A stretch of 64,000 nucleotides of DNA from Guptibacillus hwajinpoensis (GTDB lineage: Bacteria > Bacillota > Bacilli > Bacillales > Guptibacillaceae), in NCBI RefSeq assembly GCF_005144865.1, contig NZ_SWFM01000001.1, positions 558,001-622,000 on the forward strand, given 5' to 3'. The notes beneath the pieces were generated by a model. The model saw only the letters and a list, made by a program, of their open reading frames with translations, made no database searches and had not been told where the DNA came from. Positions within the stretch are counted from its first letter, which is position 1. Each line of letters opens with the position of its first letter. Shown here piece after piece: positions 9,232 to 20,043 of this stretch. The position numbers and the translations under genes are program-made.

Positions 9232-10572
9232 TTAGAGTCTATGCATTGCCTCAATAAAGATGTCTCCACGCTCTTCAAACGTCTTAAACTGATCCCAGCT
9301 AGCACACGCTGGAGAAAGTAGGATTACATCTCCGGTTTCGGAAAGATCGTAAGCTGTTGCAACAGCTTTTTCTACATTATCGACAACTGTGACTGAATTC
9401 AGTCCTGCCGTTGAGGCTGTATCCTTTAATTTCTGAGCAGTTTGTCCAAAAGTAATTAAGTGTTTAACCTTTGTTTGGAAATATGGAATAAGATCATCAA
9501 ATCCATTGCCACGATCTAGTCCACCCGCAAGCAAAATAACAGGCTTTTCAAAAGAATCTAACGCTTTTTTCGTAGCTATCGAATTGGTTGCTTTTGAATC
9601 ATTAAAGAATTTACGACCGCTTACTTCACCTGCGAATTGAAGGCGATGTTTCACACCATGAAAATTCGTCAGTTCGCTGTGTATTTTCTCATTAGAAACA
9701 CCAGACAATTTAGCAACTGCAACTGCCGCAAGCGTGTTCTCAATATTTTGTTTCATAGAAAGATCTTCTACTTTAATGACGTTCTCTTCTTGGAATACAA
9801 CCCAACCATCGACAACACCTACCCCATTATCTAGCTTTTTTGTTGTAGAGAATGGAATAAGTGTAGCTTCCGATGCTTCTGCAAACGAAGAAACTAAGGA
9901 ATCATCCGCATTGTAAACAGCATAGTCATTTGAAGTCTGATTAGCGAATATCCGTGCTTTCGCAGCAGCATACGCATCTTTGGATCCATGATAATCAAGA
10001 TGTGCTTCATAAATATTTAGAAGAACAGAAATATGAGGATGAAAATGAACTGTCCCCTGTAACTGAAAGCTTGAAAGCTCTGTAACGAGGGTTTGGTTAG
10101 GTGTTGCCTCTGCTGCCACTTCGCACACAACAGTACCAATATTACCCGCTACAATTGGATTTAACGGCGTTTCACTTAACAACTCACCAATTAGAGTTGT
10201 TGTTGTTGTTTTACCGTTTGAACCTGTAATCGCAATAAAAGGAGCTTCGGAGATTTCTCCTGCAATTTCTACTTCCGTTACGATCGGAATGCTACGTTTC
10301 TCAGCTTCAACTAGTAGCGCATTATGATATGGAATACCAGGATTTTTAACGATTAAATCGATTCCATCTAATAATTCAAGAGGATGTCCTCCACCCACAA
10401 CCGTAAAACCTACTTCTTGCAATTCAATCGCTTTAGGATTGTTATTTACTTCTTCACGATCATTAACCGTTACATTCGCTCCCATAGACTTGAGTAACTT
10501 TGCTGCTGCAAAGCCACTTTTCGCGATGCCCATCACTAGTACAGATTTATTAAGATAATTTACTTTTTTCAT
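9232..10572 (-). CDS. murD: UDP-N-acetylmuramoyl-L-alanine--D-glutamate ligase
   Basis: ATP-dependent Mur ligase that adds D-glutamate to UDP-MurNAc-L-Ala. Order of domains: N-terminal Rossmann domain (SVLVMGIAKSGFAAAKLL), central ATPase domain with P-loop GSNGKTTTT near residue 118, and C-terminal domain with DSKATNSIATKKAL and ILLSPACASWDQF. The ATG at 10572 shares its A with the mraY stop and has GAGGTG eight bases upstream; a GTG at 10581 overlaps that site and is less likely. Length 446 residues. Confidence 0.95.
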   Translation of the reverse strand: MKKVNYLNKSVLVMGIAKSGFAAAKLLKSMGANVTVNDREEVNNNPKAIELQEVGFTVVGGGHPLELLDGIDLIVKNPGIPYHNALLVEAEKRSIPIVTEVEIAGEISEAPFIAITGSNGKTTTTTLIGELLSETPLNPIVAGNIGTVVCEVAAEATPNQTLVTELSSFQLQGTVHFHPHISVLLNIYEAHLDYHGSKDAYAAAKARIFANQTSNDYAVYNADDSLVSSFAEASEATLIPFSTTKKLDNGVGVVDGWVVFQEENVIKVEDLSMKQNIENTLAAVAVAKLSGVSNEKIHSELTNFHGVKHRLQFAGEVSGRKFFNDSKATNSIATKKALDSFEKPVILLAGGLDRGNGFDDLIPYFQTKVKHLITFGQTAQKLKDTASTAGLNSVTVVDNVEKAVATAYDLSETGDVILLSPACASWDQFKTFEERGDIFIEAMHRL

Positions 10573-11546
10573 TACATCCACACCTCAAGATAAATTCCAA
10601 ATGTTGCACATAGCAAACCTACTGTCCAAAATGTAGCGACAACTCGCCATTCTGTCCATCCCGATAATTCATAGTGGTGATGAAGAGGGCTCATCTTAAA
10701 TACGCGTTTACCTGTAGATTTAAAAGATGCAACCTGAATAATAACAGAAAGCGTTTCAATGACGAATACTCCACCTATAATAACAAGAAGAAGTTCTAAC
10801 TTCGTCATGATCGCTACAGCAGCAAGTGCGCCACCTAGAGCAAGCGATCCTGTATCTCCCATAAACACTTTTGCAGGATGAGCATTAAAGACAAGAAATC
10901 CAAGTACTGCACCTACAACACTTACTGAGAAGATGGCTATATCATACATATATGCCGTTGCAGCTAGGATAGCAAAAGCACCAAATGCAATGGCTGCTGT
11001 ACCTGCAACTAAGCCGTCTAAACCGTCTGTTAAGTTAACAGCATTCGATGCCCCAACCAACATAACAAATAGCAAAATAATATACCCGATTCCAATATCA
11101 AAGCTCCACTCTGTGCCAGGAACACGAATCGCTGTATCGAAACCAACTGTTCTTAAACCAAAATAAACAAGTATTGCAATCAGAACCTGACCGAGTAACT
11201 TTTGTTTGGATGTTAGTCCAAGGTTTCGTTTCTTAACAACTTTGATGAAGTCGTCTAAAAATCCAATAAGTCCATATCCAACTGTTACAAACAATAGCAA
11301 CCAGATTTGCATTGATATCTCATCATACTTAAGAGCAATGATTATTGTCCCTAGAATGATTGAAAGCAAAATAATGAGTCCACCCATTGTAGGTGTACCG
11401 GATTTCTTTTGATGGGATTTAGGTCCTTCTTCCCTTATGCTTTGGCCGAATTTAAGTCTTCTTAAAAACGGGATAAATACCGGTGAAACAAGCACCGCTA
11501 TAATAAATGATGTTAATAAACTAAAAATCAATAAACGTTCAATCAA
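10572..11546 (-). CDS. mraY: phospho-N-acetylmuramoyl-pentapeptide transferase
   Basis: Integral membrane enzyme that moves phospho-MurNAc-pentapeptide to undecaprenyl phosphate, forming lipid I. About ten membrane helices, with signatures [11 protein letters not shown] near residue 48, LDDFIKV near 98, [12 protein letters not shown] near 168 and the histidine-rich SPLHHHYE near 285. Length 324 residues, same as in B. subtilis. The start is TTG at 11546, seven bases after a strong AAGGAGG, and there is no ATG in a sensible place. Confidence 0.97.
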   Translation of the reverse strand: MIERLLIFSLLTSFIIAVLVSPVFIPFLRRLKFGQSIREEGPKSHQKKSGTPTMGGLIILLSIILGTIIIALKYDEISMQIWLLLFVTVGYGLIGFLDDFIKVVKKRNLGLTSKQKLLGQVLIAILVYFGLRTVGFDTAIRVPGTEWSFDIGIGYIILLFVMLVGASNAVNLTDGLDGLVAGTAAIAFGAFAILAATAYMYDIAIFSVSVVGAVLGFLVFNAHPAKVFMGDTGSLALGGALAAVAIMTKLELLLVIIGGVFVIETLSVIIQVASFKSTGKRVFKMSPLHHHYELSGWTEWRVVATFWTVGLLCATFGIYLEVWM

Positions 11547-11564
11547 TGTACTGCCTCCTTAAAA

Positions 11565-12917
11565 TTAATTCCCTAGTGCCTTTAGTATGGTTTCAAGGCC
11601 AAGCCCTCTTGACGCTTTTAATAAGACAGCCGTCCTATCGTCAAGCTTGCCTTTTAAATATGATGCGGCATCTTCTTTGCTTACAAAGGAAACAGCTGGC
11701 ACTCTTTGCGCTTTATCTTCTGTCAACCCATCATAAATCCACTTTGCTTTTTCGCCAACGGTAATGACTTCAGTTATTGGCTCTCTTATAGAAGAAGCGA
11801 TATCGCGGTGAAGAGCTTCTTCCTCGTTACCAAGCTCATACATGTCACCTAGTACAGCTATTCTTTGATCAAACCCTTCTAGCTCTACTAACGTTTCCAC
11901 AGCCGCTTTCATGGAAGTTGGACTTGCATTATATGCGTCATTAATAATCAAAGCACCAGAAGGTAAACGGTATTGCTCTAACCTCATACCTGTAAGAGTC
12001 AAGCTAGATAAAGCTTTATGAATTTCACCTTCAGAAAGGCCAAGCCTTCTCGCAGCTGCAATACTGTAGATCGCATTTTTAATATTATGTTTGCCTAATA
12101 AGTTGATCTCGAACGGAGAATCCTCATTTTTCAATGTGAACGTATAACCGTTCTCTCTTTTTTCAACTTTATCAATTTGGAGATCGTTGGTTTCACTATA
12201 CCCACAGGATAACGCGTGATCATAAACAGGTGCTAACAATGGCTCATCACCATCAATAACAAGCAAACCGTCTGATTTAAGTCCTTCAGCAATCTCCATT
12301 TTGGCTTTCGCAATGTTTTCTCTACTTCCGAGTTGAAGTAAATGAGATTCACCGATATTTGTAATAACCGCAATATCTGGATTTGCAATTGATGTAAGAA
12401 GTGAAATCTCTCCAGCAGAACTCATTCCCATTTCGAGAATAAGAACGTCAGTCCCTTCTGGCATAGCAAGAACAGTCATTGGAAGCCCCCAATGGTTATT
12501 TAAATTGCCTTGCGTTTTGTATGTTTGATACTTAGGGCTCAAGACAGCTTCTAGCATATCTTTCACTGTTGTTTTTCCATTGCTCCCCGTGACGCCAATG
12601 ACATATGGTTTCTGCTCTTTCAGGATCTGCTTAGCAAGTTCCTGCAAACCAACTGTTGTATCTTCCACCATATAAACTTGAATTCTTCCTTCAAGATCCT
12701 GTGGAAATGGTTTACTTTTCTCCCACAGCGTTCCTGTTGCTCCGTTCTCAATGGCACGGTCAATAAAACGATGCCCATCAAACACTTCACCAACGATTGG
12801 AACAAATAATTTATTCGTACAATCCTTTCTTGTATCTGTTGCCACACCTTCAAAGACCAGTTCATGATCAACTGGTCCCTGACTGAATTCGTTTACTAAC
12901 GATGCTTTAAAGTTCAT
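11565..12917 (-). CDS. murF: UDP-N-acetylmuramoyl-tripeptide--D-alanyl-D-alanine ligase
   Basis: Adds D-Ala-D-Ala to the UDP-MurNAc tripeptide to finish the pentapeptide precursor. The P-loop is [14 protein letters not shown] near residue 109, [12 protein letters not shown] near 158 is the second ATPase motif, and [18 protein letters not shown] near 325 marks the C-terminal domain. Length 450 residues. The ATG overlaps the murE stop by four bases (ATGA). In B. subtilis murF lies outside this cluster; its place between murE and mraY is common in other Bacillaceae and in Gram-negatives. Confidence 0.96.
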   Translation of the reverse strand: MNFKASLVNEFSQGPVDHELVFEGVATDTRKDCTNKLFVPIVGEVFDGHRFIDRAIENGATGTLWEKSKPFPQDLEGRIQVYMVEDTTVGLQELAKQILKEQKPYVIGVTGSNGKTTVKDMLEAVLSPKYQTYKTQGNLNNHWGLPMTVLAMPEGTDVLILEMGMSSAGEISLLTSIANPDIAVITNIGESHLLQLGSRENIAKAKMEIAEGLKSDGLLVIDGDEPLLAPVYDHALSCGYSETNDLQIDKVEKRENGYTFTLKNEDSPFEINLLGKHNIKNAIYSIAAARRLGLSEGEIHKALSSLTLTGMRLEQYRLPSGALIINDAYNASPTSMKAAVETLVELEGFDQRIAVLGDMYELGNEEEALHRDIASSIREPITEVITVGEKAKWIYDGLTEDKAQRVPAVSFVSKEDAASYLKGKLDDRTAVLLKASRGLGLETILKALGN

Positions 12918-14386
12918 GATTTACGCTCCTTTATAGCTTGTCGTGCTGTTGTGCGATCATCAAAATCCAGCACCTGATCTCCAATAATTTGGTATGTTTC
13001 ATGACCTTTACCAGCAATTAAGACGATATCACCCTTATTTGCATGTGCGATCGCATAATGTATCGCTTCGGAGCGATCTGTAATCCGCACATACTCTCCT
13101 TCAACGCCTTCAACCATATCATCAAGTATGCGATCTGGATCTTCACTTCTTGGATTATCAGAAGTAAGAACAGCAGTATCAGCTAGTTTGGAAGCAATTT
13201 TCGCCATAAGTGGTCTTTTCGTGCGGTCACGATCTCCACCGCAACCTACAACTGCAAAGACTTTACCTACGGCCATATCTTTAACGGTGACAAGCACATT
13301 TTCTAGGCTATCTGGCGTATGCGCGTAATCAACAATAACAGGATAATTTTGCCCTTCATCAACCAGCTCGAATCGACCTGGAACACCCTCAATGGCTTCA
13401 AGGTTTTCTAGGATGCGATCAAGTGCCAACCCATTTGCAAGACTTGCAGAAATAGCAGCAAGTGCATTATAGACGCTAAATTTACCAGTCAGCTTTAATT
13501 TCACTTCACGCTCCTGATCAGGAGTAGTCAAGCGGAATCTTGTCCCATTAGCTGAAAAGGAAATATCATGGGCTTGAATGTCTGCTTCTCTGTCAATGCC
13601 ATACCTCAATATATGTGCAGAGGTCATCTTCTCATAAGTACTAGAAGCCTCATCATCAACATTTAAGATCGCTACCTTTTTTCTTCCTGTATCATATGTA
13701 TTACCTAATTGTGAAAAAAGAAGACCTTTTGCAAGGCGATATTCTTCCATTGTCCCATGGTAATCAAGATGATCCTGCGTAAGGTTGGTAAACACTGCAA
13801 TATCGTAGTCACAACCTCTAACACGGCCAAGCGTTAACGCATGAGATGATACTTCCATTACGGCTGTATCGACATGCTGATCACGCATTCTCGCAAACTG
13901 CTTTTGAAGTAACAGCGGTTCAGGAGTTGTATTTTTTGTCTCAAATTCTTCGTCACCAATTTTCATATTAATTGTGCCAATTAAGCCGGTTTTTTGAGAT
14001 TCATTTCGATGAATGCGTTCAATCAAATGTGAAACAGTCGTCTTCCCATTCGTGCCCGTTACGCCAATAAGGGAGAACGACTTGGTTGGATGTTGATAAT
14101 AAAGATTCGCTAGTTCAGCGAGAGCACGATGAGCATCACGAACGACGATAACTGGAACAGACACATTCAGCTCTTTCTCAGAAACGAGCGCAACAGCACC
14201 TTGTTGAACAGCCTGCTCAGCAAAATCGTGCCCATCAACTGTATAGCCTGGAATACAAACAAATAGACTACCATCCTTCACTGCTCTGCTATCACTTTCA
14301 ATTGAAAGAATATCTGGGTTTCCTTCACCTTTTTGCGTATATGTAAATAATGCATGAAGTAGATCGTTTAGTTTCATCTCTTTCAA
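12914..14386 (-). CDS. murE: UDP-MurNAc-tripeptide synthetase, meso-DAP-adding
   Basis: Adds the third stem-peptide residue to UDP-MurNAc-L-Ala-D-Glu. P-loop [14 protein letters not shown] near residue 108, the SSHAL motif near 178, and in the C-terminal domain the tetrad DNPR ([17 protein letters not shown]) near residue 405. DNPR is the known signature of enzymes that take meso-diaminopimelate instead of lysine, so the wall is predicted to be DAP-type. Length 490 residues. A hairpin with a short T tract separates it from spoVD, so it may be partly independently transcribed. Confidence 0.96.
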   Translation of the reverse strand: MKEMKLNDLLHALFTYTQKGEGNPDILSIESDSRAVKDGSLFVCIPGYTVDGHDFAEQAVQQGAVALVSEKELNVSVPVIVVRDAHRALAELANLYYQHPTKSFSLIGVTGTNGKTTVSHLIERIHRNESQKTGLIGTINMKIGDEEFETKNTTPEPLLLQKQFARMRDQHVDTAVMEVSSHALTLGRVRGCDYDIAVFTNLTQDHLDYHGTMEEYRLAKGLLFSQLGNTYDTGRKKVAILNVDDEASSTYEKMTSAHILRYGIDREADIQAHDISFSANGTRFRLTTPDQEREVKLKLTGKFSVYNALAAISASLANGLALDRILENLEAIEGVPGRFELVDEGQNYPVIVDYAHTPDSLENVLVTVKDMAVGKVFAVVGCGGDRDRTKRPLMAKIASKLADTAVLTSDNPRSEDPDRILDDMVEGVEGEYVRITDRSEAIHYAIAHANKGDIVLIAGKGHETYQIIGDQVLDFDDRTTARQAIKERKS

Positions 14387-14411
14387 ACCTTTCTAGTTTG
14401 CTGACTTATTT

Positions 14412-14447
14412 TCAGAAAACAAGCCAAGAGCATATGCCTTGGCTTGT
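14412..14447 (-). terminator. hairpin with short T tract after spoVD (possible attenuator)
   Basis: ACAAGCCAAG (14419-14428) pairs perfectly with CTTGGCTTGT (14438-14447). On the minus strand the stem is followed by TTTTC, a weak tail. It lies inside the cluster between spoVD and murE and could partly separate sporulation transcription from the mur genes. Confidence 0.45.
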
Positions 14448-14474
14448 TCAATACTTATTGTACTCACAGGATGC

Positions 14475-16394
14475 CTATTTGTCACCCATATAAAGCCGAA
14501 TTTCTGAACCTGCAGGTAATTTCACTCCAGGATCTGGTGCTTGTGCCACAACTGTATTTCCTTCACCGCTTGAATCTATCTTCAAATTGTACATCGCTTG
14601 ACTAATCTCTTTAGTTGACATGCCAACTAAATCAGGCATTTCAATCATTTCTTCGTCAAGCCAAGTCTTTTCTTTCTCAATTTGGTCTTCCCTTTTCTCA
14701 ACACCCATAACCGTCAAACTATCATGGATAATATTACCTACAATTGGTGCAGCTACAATACCACCAAACTGCAGTGTATCTTTAGGGTTATCAATTGCAA
14801 CATAAACAACAATTTGGGGATCATCCGCAGGAGCAAAACCAATAAATGATACGATGTGGTTATTTTTTAAATACGCACCATCTTTAGCTTTTTGTGCTGT
14901 TCCTGTTTTCCCGCCTACTCGATAGCCATCCACATATGCATTTTTACCTGTTCCTAAAGCTACGACTGTTTCGAGTGAATGTCTGACCTCTTTAGATGTT
15001 TCTTTTGAAATAACCTGTCGTTTTACTTTTGGCGTATTCTTACTTATAACGGCTCCTGTTTCAGGATCTAACCACTCTTTAGCAATATAGGGTTCATATA
15101 GGGTACCACCGTTAACTGCAGCAGAGACAGCTGTTACCTGCTGTATTGGTGTCACTGAAACCCCCTGACCAAATGCGGTAGTCGCAAGCTCAAGTGGTCC
15201 TACGTTATCAACATCAAATAAGATTCCGCTCGCTTCTCCTTGGAGATCGATACCTGTTTTTTCTCCAAATCCAAATTTATGAATATATGAGAATAGCTTT
15301 TCTTTTCCAAGACGCTCACCTAGCATAACAAAACCAGGGTTGCATGAATTTTGGACCCCTTCTAAGAAACTCTGGCTTCCGTGTCCGCCTGCTTTCCAGC
15401 ATCTTAACTTTGTGCCTGCGACTTCAATGCTTCCTGGGTCATGGAAGTGATCATTCTCAAGATCAACTTTCCCCTCTTCTAAAGCAGCAGCAAGGGTAAT
15501 GATTTTGAAAGTAGAACCTGGTTCATAAGTACTCCATACAGGCTTGTTCTGATTCCACACATCAGGGGATACATCTTGAAACTCTTCAGGATTAAAATTA
15601 GGTCGAGAAGACATACCTAGTATTTCACCTGTTTTCGGGTCCATTGCAATAGCTGCTGCGCCATCTGGATGATAAGTAGCTTCAGCAATATCAAGCTCAC
15701 GCTCAATAATTGTTTCAATTCTAGAGTCTACTGTTAAGCGAAGATCAAGTCCATCGACAGGTTCGGTATAATCATCTGCGAGCGCAGGCATACGTTTTCC
15801 TTTCGCATCAGCATAGTATTCAACTTGACCCTTTTCCCCACTCAACTCTTCATCATAGTATGATTCAATACCAGTAAGACCCTGATTATCAATACCGCTA
15901 AACCCTAACACGTGTGATAAATAAGCACCATAAGGATAATGGCGTTTATTATCTTCTGCAATGTAAACGCCCGTTAAGTTCAGCTTGCGAATTTCATTTG
16001 CCTTTTCATTCGTCATTTTCTTTCCTTCTGGTCGAATCCACACCATTGATTCCGATTTGGTTATGGTTTTGTACACTTTTTCCTTGCTTGTGTTCAAAGA
16101 TGCAGCAAGAGCTTCTGCTGTAGCTGCTGGATTTTGCACCTGCCTTGGAACGATCAGGACAGATGGAGCACTAATGTTCGTAGCAAGAGGGACATCATTT
16201 CGATCGAGAATCTCGCCGCGATTAGGTTCAAAAGGTATGTTTCTACTCCACGAATCTTTCGCCTTTTCACTCAACCAGTTTCCCATAACAAGCTGCACGT
16301 AACCGAGTCTAACTACCACAACACCAAAAACAAATAACCCTACAACAAGTACAAGAACGAGTCTCCTTCGGACAGTGACATTGGAAACGCGCAT
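14475..16394 (-). CDS. spoVD: stage V sporulation protein D (class B penicillin-binding protein)
   Basis: Transpeptidase for spore cortex made in the mother cell, partner of SpoVE. One N-terminal membrane helix (residues 12-35), a dimerisation domain with the RGEILDRN motif near residue 59, then the transpeptidase domain with active-site STFK near 295, SCN in VQNSCNPGF near 350, and KTGTAQ near 495. One PASTA domain closes the protein (MPDLVGMSTKEISQAM, from about 583). Length 639 residues, close to the B. subtilis protein. AGGGAGGATG precedes the ATG. A sigma-E-like site lies about 30 bases upstream, overlapping nothing but the pbpB end region. Confidence 0.95.
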   Translation of the reverse strand: MRVSNVTVRRRLVLVLVVGLFVFGVVVVRLGYVQLVMGNWLSEKAKDSWSRNIPFEPNRGEILDRNDVPLATNISAPSVLIVPRQVQNPAATAEALAASLNTSKEKVYKTITKSESMVWIRPEGKKMTNEKANEIRKLNLTGVYIAEDNKRHYPYGAYLSHVLGFSGIDNQGLTGIESYYDEELSGEKGQVEYYADAKGKRMPALADDYTEPVDGLDLRLTVDSRIETIIERELDIAEATYHPDGAAAIAMDPKTGEILGMSSRPNFNPEEFQDVSPDVWNQNKPVWSTYEPGSTFKIITLAAALEEGKVDLENDHFHDPGSIEVAGTKLRCWKAGGHGSQSFLEGVQNSCNPGFVMLGERLGKEKLFSYIHKFGFGEKTGIDLQGEASGILFDVDNVGPLELATTAFGQGVSVTPIQQVTAVSAAVNGGTLYEPYIAKEWLDPETGAVISKNTPKVKRQVISKETSKEVRHSLETVVALGTGKNAYVDGYRVGGKTGTAQKAKDGAYLKNNHIVSFIGFAPADDPQIVVYVAIDNPKDTLQFGGIVAAPIVGNIIHDSLTVMGVEKREDQIEKEKTWLDEEMIEMPDLVGMSTKEISQAMYNLKIDSSGEGNTVVAQAPDPGVKLPAGSEIRLYMGDK

Positions 16395-16424
16395 AAACTC
16401 ATCCTCCCTGATTATGCTCGTTCC

Positions 16425-16453
16425 ACTATATGTCCACTATGCTTGTGATATAC
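16425..16453 (-). promoter_or_regulatory. sigma-E-like promoter of spoVD
   Basis: On the minus strand GTATATC (16447-16453), a 14-base spacer, then CATATAGT (16425-16432). Against the sigma-E consensus KMATATT, 14-15 bases, CATACAHT this is 5 of 7 and 6 of 8 with ideal spacing. spoVD of B. subtilis is known to be sigma-E dependent, which supports the call. Confidence 0.4.
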
Positions 16454-16456
16454 CTG

Positions 16457-18655
16457 CTAGTCCGTTATTGCTTCTGTCGCTTCATCCGATTTTTCAGCCG
16501 GCTTTTCTTCTGCTGAAGGAGTTTTCAATTCTGCTACCAAATAATCACCTTTTTTTACAACACTACCAGGTTTAATCCCCTGTTTGGTTACATAACCAGA
16601 ACCCATCATGTTTGGTTTTAAATCCATCAATTCGACTAACTTCATAACATCCGCAAGAGACCAACCTGTGATATTTGGCATTGTTACCTTGTCTTTGGTT
16701 TGTAAAATAATTCGTTCACCATCGAGGATTTTTGAACCGGCATGAGGTGATTGACTTACGACTTCCCCCTTACCAAGTGCAAGAACCTCCAAATCTCCCC
16801 CAAGCTCTTTTTTAGCTTGTTTAACATCCATACCAGTAACATCTTTTAAAACGGAGCCATTTTCATCAACCTGTTTTTTACTATTCGTTTCTTTCTTTTC
16901 AATTGGATCTATATTTAAATATTGAAGACTGTTCTTCATGATTGTATTAAAGATTAGGGATACTGGATCACTTCCAAGTTCCGGGTATTCTAACTGTGGA
17001 CGATCAACAGCCACGTATACTATTAATTCTGGATCCTCAGCTGGAGCCATGCCAATGAATGAAAACACATTGTTTCCATATCCGCTCATATAACCTTTTG
17101 CCCCTTGTGAAATCTGGGCGGTTCCCGTTTTACCTGCAATCGTATATCCCTCTATGTTATAAGGGGTTCCTGTCCCATCTGTAACAACGGATCGAAGGAT
17201 TTCTCGAGTGTGAGCAGCAGTCTCCTTCGATATTGGTTCTCCTACTACTTTTGGTTCATGATTAAGCTTCACTTTATTCGAATCAGGATCAACGATTTTC
17301 TCAATCACATAAGGCTTCATCATCTTTCCACCGTTTGCTATCGAGGTCGCTGCTTGAACCTGCTGAATTGGAGTGATTGTCGACCCCTGACCAAATCCAG
17401 TAGAAATTCGCTCAAGCTCTCCACTGTAAGTAATTTGTGACGTTCCTTCTCCAGGTAAATCAATCCCAGTTTTCTTTTCAAATCCGAACTTAGACAAATA
17501 ATCTTTGTAACGATCGAATCCGAGCTTTTCTTTCACAAGAATGGATGCTGCTACATTGGAAGAGTTTCGAATTCCTTCATCGAAACTAATCACTCCCCAA
17601 CCTTCTCCATTGTTGTGATCGGGTACACTTCCACCAGGTACTTTATATCTACCTGATTGATACAATTCATCACCGCTATATACACCTTCTTCAATTGCTG
17701 CAGCGAGTGTGAATATTTTCATCGTTGACCCTGGCTCAAATGACGAAATGGCCATGTTCGTATAATTCGAAATATCTCTTAAATTCGGATCAAACGTCGG
17801 ACGATTGCCCATCGCAAGAATTTTACCTGTATCTGGATCAGCAACAATCGCTGTCATTCGCTCAGGGTTATACTTCTCCTGCGCTTCGTTCATGGCTCTT
17901 TCCATGAACAGTTGAATTTTCTCATCAATGGTTAAATAAACATCATTTCCGCTTTTAGAAGGTGTAATGTTCTCATTCCCGTAAGGAAGTCTAAAGCCCT
18001 GCCGATCACTCTGATACGTTTCTTTACCAGGCTGTGGAACTAGGTACTTGTTCAATTGCTTCTCTAGGCCGAGAAGTCCTTCTTGGACACCTTTTTCGTT
18101 CTCATTTGTAAATCCAAGAAGGTGTGATGCAAACTCTTCATTTGGATAAAGTCTCGTCTTGGTAGGAATAAATCCAACCCCAGGTAAATCGAGTTCTTCG
18201 ATCTTCTCTTTTTTAGTTAGGCTTAAATTCTTTCCAGCAGATCCGAACTCGACCTGAAACACTTCTTCTCTAGATAGAATTTCTTTAATATCTGACTCTT
18301 TCATTTCAATGATTGGCGCAAGTTTTGACGCTGTTTCGTCAATGTCTTTTACGTATTCATCATAATTCTGATCTAAAATCGCCCTAAGTGTAAATGAGGG
18401 AATATCTGTTGCTAATTCATTTTCTCCTGTTCGGTCGTAGATTGTCCCTCGATCAGCTTCGAGTATTTTGCTCCTCGTCCATTTTTCTTGACCAAGTTCC
18501 ATTAAATCTACTTTTTCTCCATCTACTCCTGATACCGCATGGGTCCATTCAATATAGAAAAAACGTCCAATAAAAGCAAAAAAGAGCAGGACAAATAGTG
18601 ACATTAAAATCGCTGCTCCAACATTAATATGTGGGTTCTTATTTGTTTCTCTCAT
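16457..18655 (-). CDS. pbpB: penicillin-binding protein 2B (septal class B PBP)
   Basis: Essential transpeptidase of the division septum that works with FtsW. A membrane helix covers about residues 13-34, the PBP dimerisation domain follows with EADRGTIYDRTG near 62, and the transpeptidase domain carries STMK near residue 309, SSN in IRNSSNVAAS near 365 and AGKTGTAQ near 515. Two PASTA domains form the end (LKDVTGMDVKQAKKELGG and MPNITGWSLADVMKLVE). Length 732 residues. CGGAGG lies upstream of the ATG. Paralogue of the neighbouring spoVD; the double PASTA tail and position next to ftsL identify it as pbpB. Confidence 0.95.
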   Translation of the reverse strand: MRETNKNPHINVGAAILMSLFVLLFFAFIGRFFYIEWTHAVSGVDGEKVDLMELGQEKWTRSKILEADRGTIYDRTGENELATDIPSFTLRAILDQNYDEYVKDIDETASKLAPIIEMKESDIKEILSREEVFQVEFGSAGKNLSLTKKEKIEELDLPGVGFIPTKTRLYPNEEFASHLLGFTNENEKGVQEGLLGLEKQLNKYLVPQPGKETYQSDRQGFRLPYGNENITPSKSGNDVYLTIDEKIQLFMERAMNEAQEKYNPERMTAIVADPDTGKILAMGNRPTFDPNLRDISNYTNMAISSFEPGSTMKIFTLAAAIEEGVYSGDELYQSGRYKVPGGSVPDHNNGEGWGVISFDEGIRNSSNVAASILVKEKLGFDRYKDYLSKFGFEKKTGIDLPGEGTSQITYSGELERISTGFGQGSTITPIQQVQAATSIANGGKMMKPYVIEKIVDPDSNKVKLNHEPKVVGEPISKETAAHTREILRSVVTDGTGTPYNIEGYTIAGKTGTAQISQGAKGYMSGYGNNVFSFIGMAPAEDPELIVYVAVDRPQLEYPELGSDPVSLIFNTIMKNSLQYLNIDPIEKKETNSKKQVDENGSVLKDVTGMDVKQAKKELGGDLEVLALGKGEVVSQSPHAGSKILDGERIILQTKDKVTMPNITGWSLADVMKLVELMDLKPNMMGSGYVTKQGIKPGSVVKKGDYLVAELKTPSAEEKPAEKSDEATEAITD

Positions 18656-18675
18656 TTCAGTGCAAACCTCCGAAA

Positions 18676-19044
18676 TTATGATCCCTTGTTAACTACTTCT
18701 ACATTTTGATCATTCAGCTTCATGCCTAATTCATTCTGGGCAATATCCATAATTCGATCTGGTGCACTTAACTCTGTTACTTTCACCTGCAACTCTTCAT
18801 TCTGTTTCAATTGAGCGCGCTGCTCAGACTCCACCTGTTGAATGCTCGTATTCAAATTGTAGATGGATGCATAATTCGAAACCATAAAAATAGACGCTGT
18901 CACAAACGCAAGTACAAGCATCATCCAGAGCAATTTCTCTCCTTTAGTTATACGTCCACGTTCAATATATACCGCTTTTTGCTTTACCTCTGCTTGCTTT
19001 TTCTGTGTTTGCTGCTGTTGATACTTATACGCCAGGTTACTCAT
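18676..19044 (-). CDS. ftsL: cell division protein FtsL
   Basis: Small bitopic divisome protein that pairs with DivIC through a coiled coil and activates septal synthesis. Basic cytoplasmic tail with many Q and K residues (1-38), one membrane helix (about 40-60), then a coiled coil with heptad-like LNTSIQQVESEQRAQLKQNEELQVKV and the conserved RIMDIAQNELGMKL motif. Length 122 residues. AAGGGGGAAAACA precedes the ATG. Located between rsmH and pbpB as in other Bacilli. Confidence 0.93.
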   Translation of the reverse strand: MSNLAYKYQQQQTQKKQAEVKQKAVYIERGRITKGEKLLWMMLVLAFVTASIFMVSNYASIYNLNTSIQQVESEQRAQLKQNEELQVKVTELSAPDRIMDIAQNELGMKLNDQNVEVVNKGS

Positions 19045-19079
19045 TGTTTTCCCCCTTACACCTTCTCTTATTTTTCTCT

Positions 19080-20009
19080 TTACGCTTTCTCTGCAACGCG
19101 AAGTTTGGCTGATCTTGCGCGTCGATTTACTTCTTGCTCTTCTTCAGATGGTAGAATGGGCTTTCTTGTGATCAACTTCATTTCAGGCTGATACGCATCC
19201 GGAATAATCGGCATTCCTGGTGGAAGTTCTGGTCCAGAAGCTGCTTCCTTCATTGTTGTCTTACAAATTCGATCTTCTAGAGAGTGGAACGTTATGACAC
19301 TAATTCGACCGCCGGGATTCAAGATAGACATGCCATCAATGAGTGCTTGCTCAAATACTTTAAGCTCATCATTTACTGCAATTCGAATTGCTTGAAAAAT
19401 CCGTTTAGCCGGGTGTCCCCCTTTCCTTCTCGCAGGAGCTGGGATTGCATCCTTAATGATATCAACAAGCTCGAATGTGGTTTCGATCGGTTTTAGGTCT
19501 CTTGCTTTTTCAATTTTGCGAGCGATTTGTTTTGAAAACTTTTCTTCACCAAATTTGAAAAAAATCGAGACGAGACGTTCGTACTCCCACTCATTCACTA
19601 CTTCATAAGCTGATAAACTGGAAGATTGATCCATCCTCATATCAAGCTGTGCGTCATGCTGATAACTAAACCCCCGTTCGCCTTTATCAAGCTGCGGAGA
19701 GGAAACACCGAGATCAAACAAGATACCATCAACACCTTCAATACCAAGGTCAGAAAGCGCTTCTTTAATAAAGCTGAAATTCCGCTCAATAACGGTAAGC
19801 TTGCTTTCAAACCCTGCTAGTGTTGTTTTGGCATTGTCAATGGCCCACTGGTCCTGGTCAAATGCATACAGGTGTCCTGTAGTGAGCTTGTCCAGTATCG
19901 CTTTTGAATGGCCACCGCCACCAAGCGTACAATCGACATAAATGCCATCCTCTTTAATATTTAATGCTTCTACTGCTTCTTCTTTAAGTACTGTAATGTG
20001 TTCAAACAT
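19080..20009 (-). CDS. rsmH: 16S rRNA (cytosine1402-N4)-methyltransferase
   Basis: SAM-dependent methyltransferase (MraW) that modifies C1402 of 16S rRNA in the decoding centre. The SAM-binding motif [16 protein letters not shown] is at residues 24-39, [15 protein letters not shown] near 99 and AVNDEL near 214 are family signatures, and [11 protein letters not shown] closes the fold near 240. Length 309 residues. Starts 35 bases after mraZ, and ftsL follows after 35 bases, so the three are co-transcribed. Confidence 0.97.
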   Translation of the reverse strand: MFEHITVLKEEAVEALNIKEDGIYVDCTLGGGGHSKAILDKLTTGHLYAFDQDQWAIDNAKTTLAGFESKLTVIERNFSFIKEALSDLGIEGVDGILFDLGVSSPQLDKGERGFSYQHDAQLDMRMDQSSSLSAYEVVNEWEYERLVSIFFKFGEEKFSKQIARKIEKARDLKPIETTFELVDIIKDAIPAPARRKGGHPAKRIFQAIRIAVNDELKVFEQALIDGMSILNPGGRISVITFHSLEDRICKTTMKEAASGPELPPGMPIIPDAYQPEMKLITRKPILPSEEEQEVNRRARSAKLRVAEKA

Positions 20010-20043
20010 AGCTACACCTTAACCTTCATTCCATATTGATCTT

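Noticed and set aside
9236..9264. Sigma-E-like -10 box CATAGACT before spoVE inside the murD end
   Set aside because: The matching -35 is poor at legal spacing and the sequence is constrained by murD codons.
15914..16337. Plus-strand frames opposite spoVD
   Set aside because: Antisense shadows with no ribosome sites; spoVD is clearly coding on the other strand.
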